Assembly: GCF_019649015.1 (NCBI RefSeq)
Contig: NZ_BLPI01000001.1
Location: 1,649,001-1,713,000 of the forward strand
From: Agarivorans litoreus
GTDB taxonomy: Bacteria; Pseudomonadota; Gammaproteobacteria; Enterobacterales; Celerinatantimonadaceae
Direction: 5' to 3'
DNA: 64,000 nt
Both the position numbers and the translations under genes were made by a program. Positions 35,946-44,038 of the stretch are shown here, in pieces (the stretch's first letter is position 1; every line of letters starts with the position of its first letter). Under the pieces are notes generated by a model. It worked only from the letters and a program-made list of their open reading frames with translations. It did no database searches and was not told the origin of the DNA.

Positions 35946-36047
35946 TTGAAACACCAATCATAGCTAAACGCGTAACTCTTAACTGAGTTGCGATTATCCG
36001 TGTAGTAAAGTTGGTATATACGCTTAAAGTAATTGCTTCCTCGGGGG

Positions 36048-36089
36048 ATGATGAGGAGAGCCGGTTCGCCTGATCGGCGATTACATCAT
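36048..36089. other. Two-tier inverted repeat between tag and the microprotein array
   Basis: ATGATG (36048-36053) pairs with CATCAT (36084-36089), enclosing GCCG (36060-36063) paired with CGGC (36075-36078); an alternative inner pairing CGCC/GGCG exists. Neither side has a strong T run. It lies where the tag transcript and the minus-strand microprotein transcript meet, so it could act as a shared 3' end or be part of a small RNA. Confidence 0.4.
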
Positions 36090-36143
36090 TCTTATTTTAA
36101 AACTATTTGTATTTAACTATTTCGGTTTAGCGTTGTTCTGAGA

Positions 36144-36230
36144 TTAACGGCTTAATTCAGCAATGCGTTGTTCTTCAGTTTTTTTGTTTTGTAGGTAACT
36201 TAGTGCAACCCAACCCATAAAATCCATCAT
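36144..36230 (-). CDS. Microprotein of tandem array, third gene (28 residues)
   Basis: A 28-codon ORF starting ATGATG. The protein begins MMDFMGWVALSYLQ and ends KTEEQRIAELSR. It aligns with the next gene upstream in plan: acidic residue at position 3, Gly6, VAL at 8-10, Tyr12, KTEEQ at 17-21, and SR as the last two residues. A GAGAG lies upstream. The N-terminal half is hydrophobic and the rest polar, suggesting a membrane-surface or short amphipathic helix. No known family recognised. Its existence as a gene rests on the similarity among three neighbours. Confidence 0.62.
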   Translation of the reverse strand: MMDFMGWVALSYLQNKKTEEQRIAELSR

Positions 36231-36258
36231 AATCATTCTCTCTATATTAGTGTTAAAT

Positions 36259-36345
36259 TTAGCGGCTACGTTCTTGAAGTTTTTGTTCTTCAGTTTTGTT
36301 GTATCCAAAGTAGTTAAGGGCTACTAATCCAAATAAATCGTACAT
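36259..36345 (-). CDS. Microprotein of tandem array, second gene (28 residues)
   Basis: A 28-codon ORF whose product begins MYDLFGLVALNYFGY and ends KTEEQKLQERSR. The ATG follows AATAGGAAACAAATT, a good ribosome binding site. It shares VAL, Tyr12, KTEEQ and the SR end with the third gene, and the DLFGL/ELFGL block and RSR end with the first. There are 28 bases between this stop and the third gene's ATG, and 67 bases from the first gene's stop to this ATG. Secretion is unlikely (no cleavage site). Function unknown. Confidence 0.68.
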   Translation of the reverse strand: MYDLFGLVALNYFGYNKTEEQKLQERSR

Positions 36346-36364
36346 AATTTGTTTCCTATTGTTA

Positions 36365-36442
36365 GTTGTTTAACTAGCGGCTACGTTGAGCTACTGTTTG
36401 TTCGTTGTTTAACTAGCGGCTACGTTGAGCTACTGTTTGTTC
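36365..36442. repeat. Perfect 39-bp tandem duplication at the 3' end of the first microprotein gene
   Basis: The unit at 36365-36403 is repeated exactly at 36404-36442 (each starts GTTGTTTAACTAGCGG), and a further six bases (GTTGTT) begin a third. The unit is 13 codons in the reading frame of the microprotein: it encodes the C-terminal residues NNEQTVAQRSR plus the stop. So the ORF ends at the stop in the copy nearest its start and a silent second tail follows it. Confidence 0.95.
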
Positions 36443-36493
36443 GTTGTTAACGTTTTTAGCGCGAAGAGCGTAATATAATCCGAATAATTCCAT
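36413..36493 (-). CDS. Microprotein of tandem array, first gene (26 residues)
   Basis: A 26-codon ORF whose product begins MELFGLYYALRAKN and ends NNEQTVAQRSR. The ATG is preceded by ATAAAGGTGAACATATT, the best ribosome binding site of the three. The ELFGL start and EQ...RSR tail match the second gene. It is promoter-proximal on the minus strand. The gene tail is tandemly duplicated downstream. A short hydrophobic/amphipathic N-terminus suggests membrane association (inference). Confidence 0.68.
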   Translation of the reverse strand: MELFGLYYALRAKNVNNEQTVAQRSR

Positions 36494-36835
36494 AATATGT
36501 TCACCTTTATGTTTAAGTTAATTCTGAAAGAAAATAACCTCTAGCAGATGCTTTTTGTTACTAACTTTCTCTTACGGTTTTAATTTTATGCGACACAACG
36601 CACATTTAGTATTATGAAATTTAATTTTTACATTATTAAATTTAGCTTTTGGTAATTAAATTACCAAACCGCCTCGTTGAAAACACTTTCATTACACTTT
36701 TCTTAGCACGCCATTCAAAAATTCTTTGCTAACGAACAGCAAAAAGATCATTAAGCTGTTACTTCACTCAGCTTTTCCTGCAATTAATTGAGCTACGCTA
36801 GGAAAAAACAACGCCCCGAAGTAAAAGGAGTAACA
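36494..36835. promoter_or_regulatory. Divergent control region of the microprotein array and quinone oxidoreductase
   Basis: About 340 bases, strongly A+T-rich, with no gene. It holds a perfect odd palindrome, TTTGGTAATT-A-AATTACCAAA, at 36648-36668, 155 bases from the microprotein start and 168 from the oxidoreductase start. TGCGACACAA at 36589-36598 recurs inverted upstream of the TRAP binding protein (38956-38965). No certain sigma-70 promoter could be picked. Confidence 0.55.
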
Positions 36836-37789
36836 ATGCAAGCTATCCAAGCTCAACATCATGGCGACACACTTAGCCTTAACCAAATTGACGACTTACA
36901 AGCAAATGTCGAGCAGATCCTCATAAAGGTTGAGGCCGCTGGGGTGAACCCTGTAGATACTTACATCGTTGCTGGTACTAACAATTACACCGCGACGTTT
37001 CCCCATACTCCAGGAAAAGACGCCGCCGGTACTATTGTCCAGTTGGGGGCCAAGGTAACAGGCTTCGAGTTAGGGCAACGCGTGTATTGTGCTGGCACCA
37101 TAAGTGGCGCCAGTGCTGAATTATGTTTAGCTAGCCCACAGCAAGTTCATCCCCTTCCCGATGGCTTAAGCTTTGAACAAGGCGCTTGTTTGGGCACACC
37201 TTACGCAACAGCTTGGCGAGCTTTGTTTATTCGCGCCAAGATTCAAGCTGCTGAAACAGTGTTGATTCATGGCGCTAGTGGCGGAGTAGGTTTGGCAGCA
37301 ATTCAATTAGCCAAGGCGGCAGGATGCAGAGTGTTTGCTACTGCAGGTAGTGATGCAGGTTTAGCTTTATTGAAACAACAAGGTGCAGACCTTGTGGCTA
37401 ATCACCACCAAACAGATCATTACCAAGTACTACAACAAGCCGGAGCGGTTGATGTCATTTTGGAGATGCTGGCAAATCAAAACCTAGGCGATGACCTTCC
37501 CTTGCTTAATAAAGGTGGAAGAGTAGTAATAATAGGTAGTCGCGGCAGCGTAGAAATTAATCCGCGTGATTTAATGGCGCGAGACGCCTGCGTAATGGGT
37601 ATGGCGCTGGCAAATGCCGATAGCAAACAGCTCACTCAAATACACGCGGCAATATATGCGGGTGCCACAGCAGGTTTTGTGCGCCCTGTAATAAGCCAAA
37701 GCTTTAAGTTGGCCGACACCACTTTAGCCCATCAAGCAGTTATGCAAGCAGGTGCTACTGGTAATATTGTTATCCAAATTAACCAGTAA
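36836..37789 (+). CDS. Zinc-independent quinone oxidoreductase (MDR family, Qor-like)
   Basis: The 317-residue protein is an NADPH-dependent medium-chain reductase. Seen: GVNPVDTYIVAG and PGKDAAGTIVQLG in the GroES-like part, then the nucleotide motif VLIHGASGGVGLAAIQLAKAAG at about 142-163. It lacks the catalytic-zinc cysteine/histidine set, as expected for Qor and zeta-crystallin. The start at 36836 follows AAAAGGAGTAAC; the upstream frame from 36788 has no such site. It ends at a bidirectional terminator shared with the converging TRAP gene. Confidence 0.9.
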   Translation: MQAIQAQHHGDTLSLNQIDDLQANVEQILIKVEAAGVNPVDTYIVAGTNNYTATFPHTPGKDAAGTIVQLGAKVTGFELGQRVYCAGTISGASAELCLASPQQVHPLPDGLSFEQGACLGTPYATAWRALFIRAKIQAAETVLIHGASGGVGLAAIQLAKAAGCRVFATAGSDAGLALLKQQGADLVANHHQTDHYQVLQQAGAVDVILEMLANQNLGDDLPLLNKGGRVVIIGSRGSVEINPRDLMARDACVMGMALANADSKQLTQIHAAIYAGATAGFVRPVISQSFKLADTTLAHQAVMQAGATGNIVIQINQ

Positions 37790-37803
37790 CCAATATCAAG
37801 TAT

Positions 37804-37830
37804 AAAAAAAGCGGCTTAAGCCGCTTTTTT
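37804..37830. terminator. Bidirectional terminator
   Basis: AAAAAAGCGGCTT and AAGCCGCTTTTTT form a symmetrical hairpin between the converging quinone oxidoreductase and TRAP genes. Confidence 0.92.
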
Positions 37831-37842
37831 GTTGCCTGCTGT

Positions 37843-38910
37843 TTACAAATCTTTAGTGCTCTCTAGGTAACCAAGATCAGAAATAAGTGTGTAAGCACGC
37901 GCTTTTTCAGTGAAGCTTTGCTGCGACTCGATAATCTCTTTAGCTAGTGGATCACGGGCTGCGTGTTCCGCTAGCAACTCATCATTGGCTTTTTTCAATG
38001 CAGTGAGAACTTCTTTAGGGAAGGTGCGCACTTTAATGTCTGGGTATTCTTGCAACATAGTTGCCCAGTTATTGGTGCTCATTGCCGTGGCTTCTACATA
38101 AATATCAAAGGCTGTGGCGCGCATTGCCGTTTCTAGAATGGCCTGCAAATCTGATGGTAAAGATTCAAACTTCTTCTTGTTCACAAGAAACATGTTCTCT
38201 GAACCTGGCTCATGCCAGCCGGTGTAGTAGTAAGGAGCAATTTTGTGAAAGCCCATGCGTAAATCTAGCGAAGGCCCAACCCACTCTAAGGCGTCAATAG
38301 TATTACGCTCAAGCGCGGTATATAACTCAGCTGGCGGAATGTTTACTGGCGTAGCACCTAGTTTGGCCAGCACTTCACCAGCAAAACCTGGGATACGCAT
38401 TTTCAGATTTTGTAGATCTTCTACACTGTTAATTTCATTGCGAAACCAGCCGCCCATTTGCACCCCAGTATTGCCACCTGGGAAGGTTAGCAAGTTATGC
38501 GGCTGATACACCTTCGCCATAAGTTCTTTGCCACCACCATAGCTATACCAAGCGTGTTGCTCCATCGCCGTCATTCCAAAAGGCATGGTGGTAAAAAACA
38601 TGGTGTTAGGCACTTTACCTTTATAGTAATAAGACGCCGAGTGGCCCATGTCATACTGGCCGCTTTTTACAAGATCAAAAATACCCAAAGGCGCTTTGTG
38701 CTTGTTGGCAGAATCAACACGAATCACCAGCCGGCCATTCGACATCTGTTCGGCCATTTTGGCAAAACGTTGCACCCCAGTATCAAGCAGCGGGAATTTA
38801 GTAGGCCAAGATTCAGCTAGCTTAAGTTTATAAACCTTGCCTTCTGCAATAGCATTAATTGAAAAACAGCTCGCCAATAACACAGTAAAACAGAGCAATC
38901 CTTTTCTCAT
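37843..38910 (-). CDS. TRAP transporter substrate-binding protein (DctP family), orphan
   Basis: The 355-residue periplasmic protein has a signal peptide (about 1-22). Family segments include LKLAESWPTKFPLLDTG, RLVIRVDSANKH, MRIPGFAGEVLAKLGATPVNIPPAELYTALERNTIDALEWVGP (the helix-strand with the carboxylate-binding arginine) and LVNKKKFESLPSDLQ. TRAP systems import organic acids with two membrane subunits (DctQ, DctM), but neither is encoded beside it, so the membrane parts must lie elsewhere or the protein has a sensor role. An 11-bp inverted repeat lies upstream. Ligand unknown. Confidence 0.92.
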   Translation of the reverse strand: MRKGLLCFTVLLASCFSINAIAEGKVYKLKLAESWPTKFPLLDTGVQRFAKMAEQMSNGRLVIRVDSANKHKAPLGIFDLVKSGQYDMGHSASYYYKGKVPNTMFFTTMPFGMTAMEQHAWYSYGGGKELMAKVYQPHNLLTFPGGNTGVQMGGWFRNEINSVEDLQNLKMRIPGFAGEVLAKLGATPVNIPPAELYTALERNTIDALEWVGPSLDLRMGFHKIAPYYYTGWHEPGSENMFLVNKKKFESLPSDLQAILETAMRATAFDIYVEATAMSTNNWATMLQEYPDIKVRTFPKEVLTALKKANDELLAEHAARDPLAKEIIESQQSFTEKARAYTLISDLGYLESTKDL

Positions 38911-38965
38911 GGTAAATCCTTATGTGTAGGTAGTACTTTAGTGATTATTATTATGTTGTGTCGCA

Positions 38966-38990
38966 GAAACTAAAGTCATACTTTAGTTTC
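38966..38990. promoter_or_regulatory. Perfect inverted repeat upstream of the TRAP binding protein
   Basis: GAAACTAAAGT and ACTTTAGTTTC are exact reverse complements around CAT. It lies 56 bases before the start, with another ACTTTAG half-site at about 38935. It is a likely operator of an unidentified regulator. Confidence 0.6.
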
Positions 38991-39058
38991 ATTAACAGAA
39001 TGATAACAGAGCCTTAGCTTGACTCATACAGCGTTTAAGCCCTAAACCGAGCACAATA

Positions 39059-39086
39059 AAAAAGCCTTTCAAATAAGAAAGGCTTT
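39059..39086 (-). terminator. Terminator of aqpZ
   Basis: AAAGCCTTTC pairs with GAAAGGCTTT around AAATAA; on the minus strand it is followed by TTTATTG. Confidence 0.88.
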
Positions 39087-39109
39087 AAGGTGTTGAACCG
39101 AATAAACAG

Positions 39110-39808
39110 CTAGTTTTTAGCCGACACTTGCTTGTACATAAGTGCAGCACACACAGCACCAATAATAGGAGCTACCCAAAATAACCAAAGTTGCCCCAAG
39201 GCAATGCCACCCTCAATTAGCGCAGGAGCGGTGCTTCGTGCTGGGTTAACCGAGGTATTAGTAACCGGAATAGATATCAGGTGAATAAGGGTTAAACCTA
39301 GGCCAATTGCGATAGGGGCGAAACCTGCTGGCGCGCGTTCATCGGTGGTACCCAAAATAATGAATAGAAACATAAAGGTCATCACTATCTCACAGACCAG
39401 TGCGGCCACTAATGTATAACCACCCGGTGAGTGCATATCGTAGCCATTGCTGGCTAAACCATGACTTGCTAGGTCGTAGTCACCGCTACCACTGGCTATT
39501 AAATACAAAATAATCGCTCCCACAAAGCCACCCAGTAACTGGGCACAAATGTAAGGAAACACATCTACTTTAGAAAATCGCCCAGCAACGGTTAAGCCGA
39601 TGGTAACGGCAGGGTTTAAGTGACAACCAGATATATGGCCAATAGAATAAGCCATCGTCAGCACTGTTAAGCCAAAGGCTATCGAGACACCTACTAAGCC
39701 AATACCTACTTCGGGAAAGGCTGCGGCTAAAACAGCGCTACCACATCCACCTAATACCAACCAAAACGTGCCGATCCCTTCGGCAATTAATCGATTAAAC
39801 AACGGCAT
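39110..39808 (-). CDS. aqpZ: Aquaporin Z
   Basis: AqpZ is the inner-membrane water channel. From the ATG at 39808, after AAAAGGAGAGCAAAC, it is 232 residues (E. coli 231). Six helices plus two half-helices are visible with the NPA signatures HLNPAVTIG (about 61-69) and [11 protein letters not shown] (about 185-195), the arginine after the second NPA belonging to the selectivity filter. The longer frame adds six unsupported residues. Single-gene unit with its own terminator. Confidence 0.95.
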   Translation of the reverse strand: MPLFNRLIAEGIGTFWLVLGGCGSAVLAAAFPEVGIGLVGVSIAFGLTVLTMAYSIGHISGCHLNPAVTIGLTVAGRFSKVDVFPYICAQLLGGFVGAIILYLIASGSGDYDLASHGLASNGYDMHSPGGYTLVAALVCEIVMTFMFLFIILGTTDERAPAGFAPIAIGLGLTLIHLISIPVTNTSVNPARSTAPALIEGGIALGQLWLFWVAPIIGAVCAALMYKQVSAKN

Positions 39809-40087
39809 GTTTGCTCTCCTTTTCAAACATTTAGTGACAAATGCAAGTCATCTTGCTGCAGCCTAACTATAGGCCACAATTAGCATCGTCACTGATTATT
39901 GCTACAGATAAGTGATTTACTTTGTTACAAAGGCTTAACGCAGCGCTTAAGCAGTTTGTTCAAATCACCTAAAAATTCAGGTTTATTAGATTTTATGTCC
40001 AATAAATACAATGTAATCAGATAATAACTTAGATAAATGATATGATCGCCGCGTTTTTGTCTGATTAGAGCTTATTGTAGGAGAATT

Positions 40088-40627
40088 ATGTTTAAGCGTT
40101 CTTTGTTAGCGGCGAGTCTATTCGCTGTAAGTAGTACCGCAGCCTTGGCGAGTTCAATTAAGTTTGATCTTAATAACGACGTTTTTGAAACAGGTTTTGC
40201 AACGCAAATTGCACCTGGCGCAGAGATGTCAGCTAACTACATGTACTCTCGCCCAGAGGGTGATTTAGCAGATTTCGGCATAAAAGCGACTCACCAACAA
40301 GACATTCATAAATTTGCCATTGGCGCAAAATTTACCAAACTGTGGGCTAACCACCGTGAAAACCCACATGCCTTTGCCATTGGTGGCGATTACAGCATTG
40401 CCGTTGCCCAAAACCTAAAAATATCGGGCAGCGCCTATTATGCTCCTTCGGTATTAACCAGCAGCGAGCTAAACCGCTACTACGATTTAGACGCCAAGAT
40501 TGCATACTCAATCATGCCGCAGGCAGATGTATACCTTGGCTATCGCGCCATTCAATTCCGTTACGCTAACCAACCCGATTTAGATTTCACTAAGGGCCTG
40601 TATATTGGTGCAGCCTTTAACTTCTAA
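40088..40627 (+). CDS. YfaZ-family outer-membrane protein
   Basis: The 179-residue product has a signal peptide (about 1-21, ALA-SS) and a mature part of alternating beta strands ending in an aromatic residue (YIGAAFNF), the outer-membrane barrel signature. The pattern SIKFDLNNDVFETGFATQIAPG, with repeated GAKFT/GGDYSI strand motifs, fits the YfaZ family. Eight to ten strands are likely. Pore substrate unknown. The ATG follows TAGGAGAATT and a terminator follows the stop. Confidence 0.82.
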   Translation: MFKRSLLAASLFAVSSTAALASSIKFDLNNDVFETGFATQIAPGAEMSANYMYSRPEGDLADFGIKATHQQDIHKFAIGAKFTKLWANHRENPHAFAIGGDYSIAVAQNLKISGSAYYAPSVLTSSELNRYYDLDAKIAYSIMPQADVYLGYRAIQFRYANQPDLDFTKGLYIGAAFNF

Positions 40628-40632
40628 ACAAG

Positions 40633-40658
40633 AAAAGCCCTGTTAAACAGGGCTTTTT
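40633..40658 (+). terminator. Terminator of the YfaZ-like gene
   Basis: AAAAGCCCTGTT pairs with AACAGGGCTTTT; followed by TAT. Symmetric enough to serve the converging ABC gene as well. Confidence 0.9.
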
Positions 40659-40694
40659 ATTATGGATATGTAGTTAAGGAAAACTTATCTGGGA

Positions 40695-41924
40695 TTACTT
40701 AAACGTACGCTGACGTGTTTTCTCAAGACCTTTTAAAATCTTATCTAAACGATCTGGGTGTACCATAAACTCTTGGAAACCTTTCATACCGGCTTTAGCC
40801 ATAGCAGGATCAGTATCGCGGTCATAGAACTGCGCCGTACCAGCTGCCGAGCCTAACATTGCCACACCTTTATTTAAGAACTCATTGTCTTCAGCTTTAG
40901 CTTTTTTGTTAGGTGGAATTTGTAACAAGGCTTTGTTGATTCGAGTTTGATTCTCAGGACGAGCCATAAACGCTAGGTATTTTCTAGCATCTTCTTTGTT
41001 TTTGGCTTTAGCTGGAATATGTAAGGTATCCATCGGTGCATCTTCTGCTACACCTACCGTAGGGTCGATAATTGGGAACTGGAAGAAGCCCATTTTATCT
41101 TTTACTTCATCTGGGAAGTTAGGAGTAATGAAGTTACCGATTAAGTACATGGCCGCTTCACCGTTGTATAAGAACGGCTGTGCTTCCTGCCACGAGTATG
41201 ATGCGTGGTTCTCTAAGAAGTAACCTGGCTCAATCATCTCTTTCCATTTTTCCATGGTTTTAACAACACGAGGATCGGTGTAAGGCACTTTGCCATCCAT
41301 CAATTCCATGTGGAAGTCTAAACCATTTACACGCAGGTTCATGTAATCAAACCAACCAGCGGCAGTCCAAAGGTACTTAGTACCAATAGCAATAGGCGCT
41401 ACGCCATTTTCTTTAAGAATTTTTGACGCCTCAACTAGCTCTTCCCATAGGTAGGGTTCTTCAATGCCATACTTTTCGAAAATATCTTTACGGTAATAAA
41501 TGCCCCATTGGTAGTAAGTATAAGGAACACCCCATTGCTTACCATCAATAGTCATCGCAGGCGCAGCTGTTGCAAAATCTGCAGCCATGTCGTTTTGTTG
41601 CCAAAGGTCACTCACATCTTCAAACAAGCCCTTATCAACAAAGGCTTTCATACGGTTACCTGCATACCAATGCACTACATCTGGCGGCGAGGTTACTAGC
41701 CAGTTACGAATGGTAGTTTTGTAGGCTTCGTGATCGTACAAGTTGTACTTCACTTTAATGTCTGGATACTCTTTTTCAAATTCAGCAATGATTTCTGCAA
41801 ATGCGGCTTTAGGTGCAGGGTCAGAAGCGTCAGAGTTAATAATCAGTTCGCCAGCGTTAGCATAGCCACCAATTAAAGTAGCTAGCGCTATGGCTTGACC
41901 ACATTGTTTTAGTTTACTCATCAT
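40695..41924 (-). CDS. Carbohydrate ABC transporter substrate-binding protein
   Basis: The 409-residue periplasmic protein (family 1 solute-binding) has a signal peptide (about 1-24, ANA-GEL). Family features: LIINSDASDPAPKAAFAEIIAEFEKEYP, SPPDVVHWYAG (hinge), GKQWGVPYTYYQWGIYYRKDIFEKYG, and YNGEAAMYLIGNF. The aromatic-rich pocket (several Trp and Tyr) suits sugars. The permease genes lie upstream in the same orientation, and the ATPase gene is divergent. Sugar identity is not predictable. Confidence 0.93.
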   Translation of the reverse strand: MMSKLKQCGQAIALATLIGGYANAGELIINSDASDPAPKAAFAEIIAEFEKEYPDIKVKYNLYDHEAYKTTIRNWLVTSPPDVVHWYAGNRMKAFVDKGLFEDVSDLWQQNDMAADFATAAPAMTIDGKQWGVPYTYYQWGIYYRKDIFEKYGIEEPYLWEELVEASKILKENGVAPIAIGTKYLWTAAGWFDYMNLRVNGLDFHMELMDGKVPYTDPRVVKTMEKWKEMIEPGYFLENHASYSWQEAQPFLYNGEAAMYLIGNFITPNFPDEVKDKMGFFQFPIIDPTVGVAEDAPMDTLHIPAKAKNKEDARKYLAFMARPENQTRINKALLQIPPNKKAKAEDNEFLNKGVAMLGSAAGTAQFYDRDTDPAMAKAGMKGFQEFMVHPDRLDKILKGLEKTRQRTFK

Positions 41925-41970
41925 TTACATTCCTTTAGTTTTGTTGTCCTTGAGCAGGATTTATTTACTT

Positions 41971-41990
41971 CCCTCATTATTGCTTGAGGG
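41971..41990 (-). other. Intercistronic hairpin between permease and binding-protein genes
   Basis: CCCTCA pairs with TGAGGG around eight bases, in the 71-base gap of the sugar operon. In such operons a hairpin here usually tunes expression of the binding protein relative to the permeases; this is inference. Confidence 0.5.
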
Positions 41991-41995
41991 TGTGT

Positions 41996-42847
41996 TTAGC
42001 CTTTAGTTGCCCCGAGGGTCAACCCAGCAATAAAATGACGTTGCATGGTAAAAAATAGTATGACCGGAGGTAAGGCCGCTACTACCGCACCAGCTGAGAT
42101 CAACTGCCATGATGCCAACCACTGACCTTGCAACGCACTGAGACCGGCAGTAACTGGTCGCACTTCATCGCTTTGTACCAGTACTAGTGCCCAGAAAAAA
42201 TCGTTCCAAATAAAGGTAAATACCAGTACCGCTAACGCCGCTGTCGCCGGTTTTACCAATGGCAACACAATGTGCCAAAAAATCTTAAATTCACTTACGC
42301 CTTCTACCCGCGCAGACTCAATCAGCTCGGTAGGTAAGCCAACAATAAAGTTGCGCATGAACAAGGTGCAAAACCCTGTTTGAAAGGCCACATGGAATAA
42401 AATAAGCGCCCAGTGAGTATCGTATAAACCAAACTGAATGGTTAAATCGCGCACCGGAATCATCAAAATCTGAAACGGCACAAAGTTGCCAGCTATAAAA
42501 GTAGCAAAGATCCAAATGTTGGCTTTAAAGTTGTACTTAGCCAGGGCAAACCCCGCCATGGTAGACAAAGCTACGCAACCGGCTACTGCTGGTAGAGTAA
42601 TGATTAAGCTATTCATCAGGTACTGGAACATCGGCGTTGAAGTAAATACCTGAGTGTAGTTTTCAATTAACATCCACTCACTTGGCCAGCCCCAGTAATT
42701 ACCTTGGTTTATATCGTTAAGCGAGCGCACCGAGGTTGCCATTACTGCTAGCAATGGCAGCAGCCACAATACAATCGAAATCGGCAATGCCACACGGTAG
42801 CTAATGTTAGTGAAGGCAGACGCCTTTTCTATAGGACGTGGGTACAT
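41996..42847 (-). CDS. Carbohydrate ABC transporter permease (MalG/UgpE type)
   Basis: The 283-residue inner-membrane subunit has six helices. The EAA loop that contacts the ATPase reads LIESARVEGVSEFKIFWHIVLPLVKPA (about 190-216). The N-terminus is short as in MalG-type subunits. Its start overlaps the stop of the partner permease gene by one base, so they are translationally coupled. Confidence 0.93.
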   Translation of the reverse strand: MYPRPIEKASAFTNISYRVALPISIVLWLLPLLAVMATSVRSLNDINQGNYWGWPSEWMLIENYTQVFTSTPMFQYLMNSLIITLPAVAGCVALSTMAGFALAKYNFKANIWIFATFIAGNFVPFQILMIPVRDLTIQFGLYDTHWALILFHVAFQTGFCTLFMRNFIVGLPTELIESARVEGVSEFKIFWHIVLPLVKPATAALAVLVFTFIWNDFFWALVLVQSDEVRPVTAGLSALQGQWLASWQLISAGAVVAALPPVILFFTMQRHFIAGLTLGATKG

Positions 42848-43779
42848 TATTTCTCACTCCTTATCATCCGCCACAAGAAGTAAGCGATATAGATATCCAT
42901 AATTAAAAATAGCACTACAGCCACCGCTGCGCCGTAACCCATGCGATAGTTGAAAATTGATTCTTCATACATCATGTATGCTAATACTGTTGAGCTACCC
43001 CACGGACCACCCGCGGTCATTGTGGCCACTAAGTCGAAAGAACGTAGCGCCCCAATCACGGTTACCACAATGGCAATAAACGTTGCTGGCCTTAATTGCG
43101 GTAACACGATGTACCACAGCATTTTCCAGCCCTTGGCGTTGTCTAAACGCGCGGCTTCAAGTTGCTCATGGTTTAAGTTATTGAGGCCCGTGAGGTATAA
43201 AATCATGCAATAAGCGATTTGAGGCCAAAGCCCGGCGGCGATAATGCCGTAAGTCACTAAGTCTTCGTCAGCTAGAATAGAAACCGGATCGCCACCAAAG
43301 AAGGTAATCACACTGTTCAAAACACCAAAGCTGGGATCGTAAAACCAAGAGAACACCAAACCTACAACAACTTGCGAAATAACAAAGGGGAAAAAGAACA
43401 AGGCTTTTACTAGGCGAATCCCATAAACCTGCTGGTTAAGGAATAGTGCTATAGCTAAACCCATGGGCGGCGCCAACATAAACAACACCATCCACAAAAT
43501 GTTGTTAGTTAAAGCTGTCCAAAACTGATCGCTGTCGAACAATTCGATGTAGTTTCCAAACCCGATAAAGGTTTTTTCACCCAGGCCATCCCAATCAAAA
43601 AAACTGAGCCAGATACTTTCTAGAACTGGAAACAACACATAAATGGAAAAAATGATTAATGCCGGACCTAAAAACATCCAAGGTGCGACATCACTAGCGC
43701 GTAATCGTTTACCCGCAACCAACTCAGAGGCTGAATTAACAGCATTTTCTGGAGATTTATTTGAAGAACTCGACGCCAT
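42847..43779 (-). CDS. Carbohydrate ABC transporter permease (MalF/UgpA type)
   Basis: The 310-residue subunit has six helices, with the first preceded by a cytosolic Ser-rich tail (about 1-33). The EAA loop is EQLEAARLDNAKGWKMLWYIVLPQLRP (about 210-236). It forms the heterodimeric channel with the downstream permease. It is the first gene of the minus-strand operon and divergent from the ATPase gene, with a LacI-type operator in between. Confidence 0.93.
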   Translation of the reverse strand: MASSSSNKSPENAVNSASELVAGKRLRASDVAPWMFLGPALIIFSIYVLFPVLESIWLSFFDWDGLGEKTFIGFGNYIELFDSDQFWTALTNNILWMVLFMLAPPMGLAIALFLNQQVYGIRLVKALFFFPFVISQVVVGLVFSWFYDPSFGVLNSVITFFGGDPVSILADEDLVTYGIIAAGLWPQIAYCMILYLTGLNNLNHEQLEAARLDNAKGWKMLWYIVLPQLRPATFIAIVVTVIGALRSFDLVATMTAGGPWGSSTVLAYMMYEESIFNYRMGYGAAVAVVLFLIMDIYIAYFLWRMIRSEK

Positions 43780-43932
43780 TCCATGTTCCTTATTTGCCTA
43801 CAGGTATCAAACAATATAGCCATAAATGGTGCTTTACCCTTGATACACATCGCATTTCAGCAATTTTAACCACCCTTGCGAGCAATCATTTATCTATTGT
43901 TATAATCAAACTTAGATCAAAAATTGTGACAA

Positions 43933-43946
43933 GTAAACGTTTTCAC
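43933..43946. promoter_or_regulatory. LacI/GalR-type operator between ABC transporter units
   Basis: GTAAACGTTTTCAC fits the LacI-family dyad with the central CG (ideal TGTAAACGTTTACA), with one half-site deviation. It lies between the divergent permease operon and ATPase gene, where a sugar-responsive repressor would control both. No LacI-family gene is in the window. Confidence 0.65.
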
Positions 43947-44038
43947 GGGAAGAATGTTAAGGTAAAGTAAGATTTATGATCAACATCATGCTTGTTCCGT
44001 TGCTAAGATTTAAAAGCGACCAAAGATAGGGATAGAAA

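Noticed and set aside
36093-36143. Fourth microprotein copy downstream of the array
   Set aside because: A short CAGAACAACGC piece resembles the array tails, but no start codon, ribosome binding site or N-terminal block is present.
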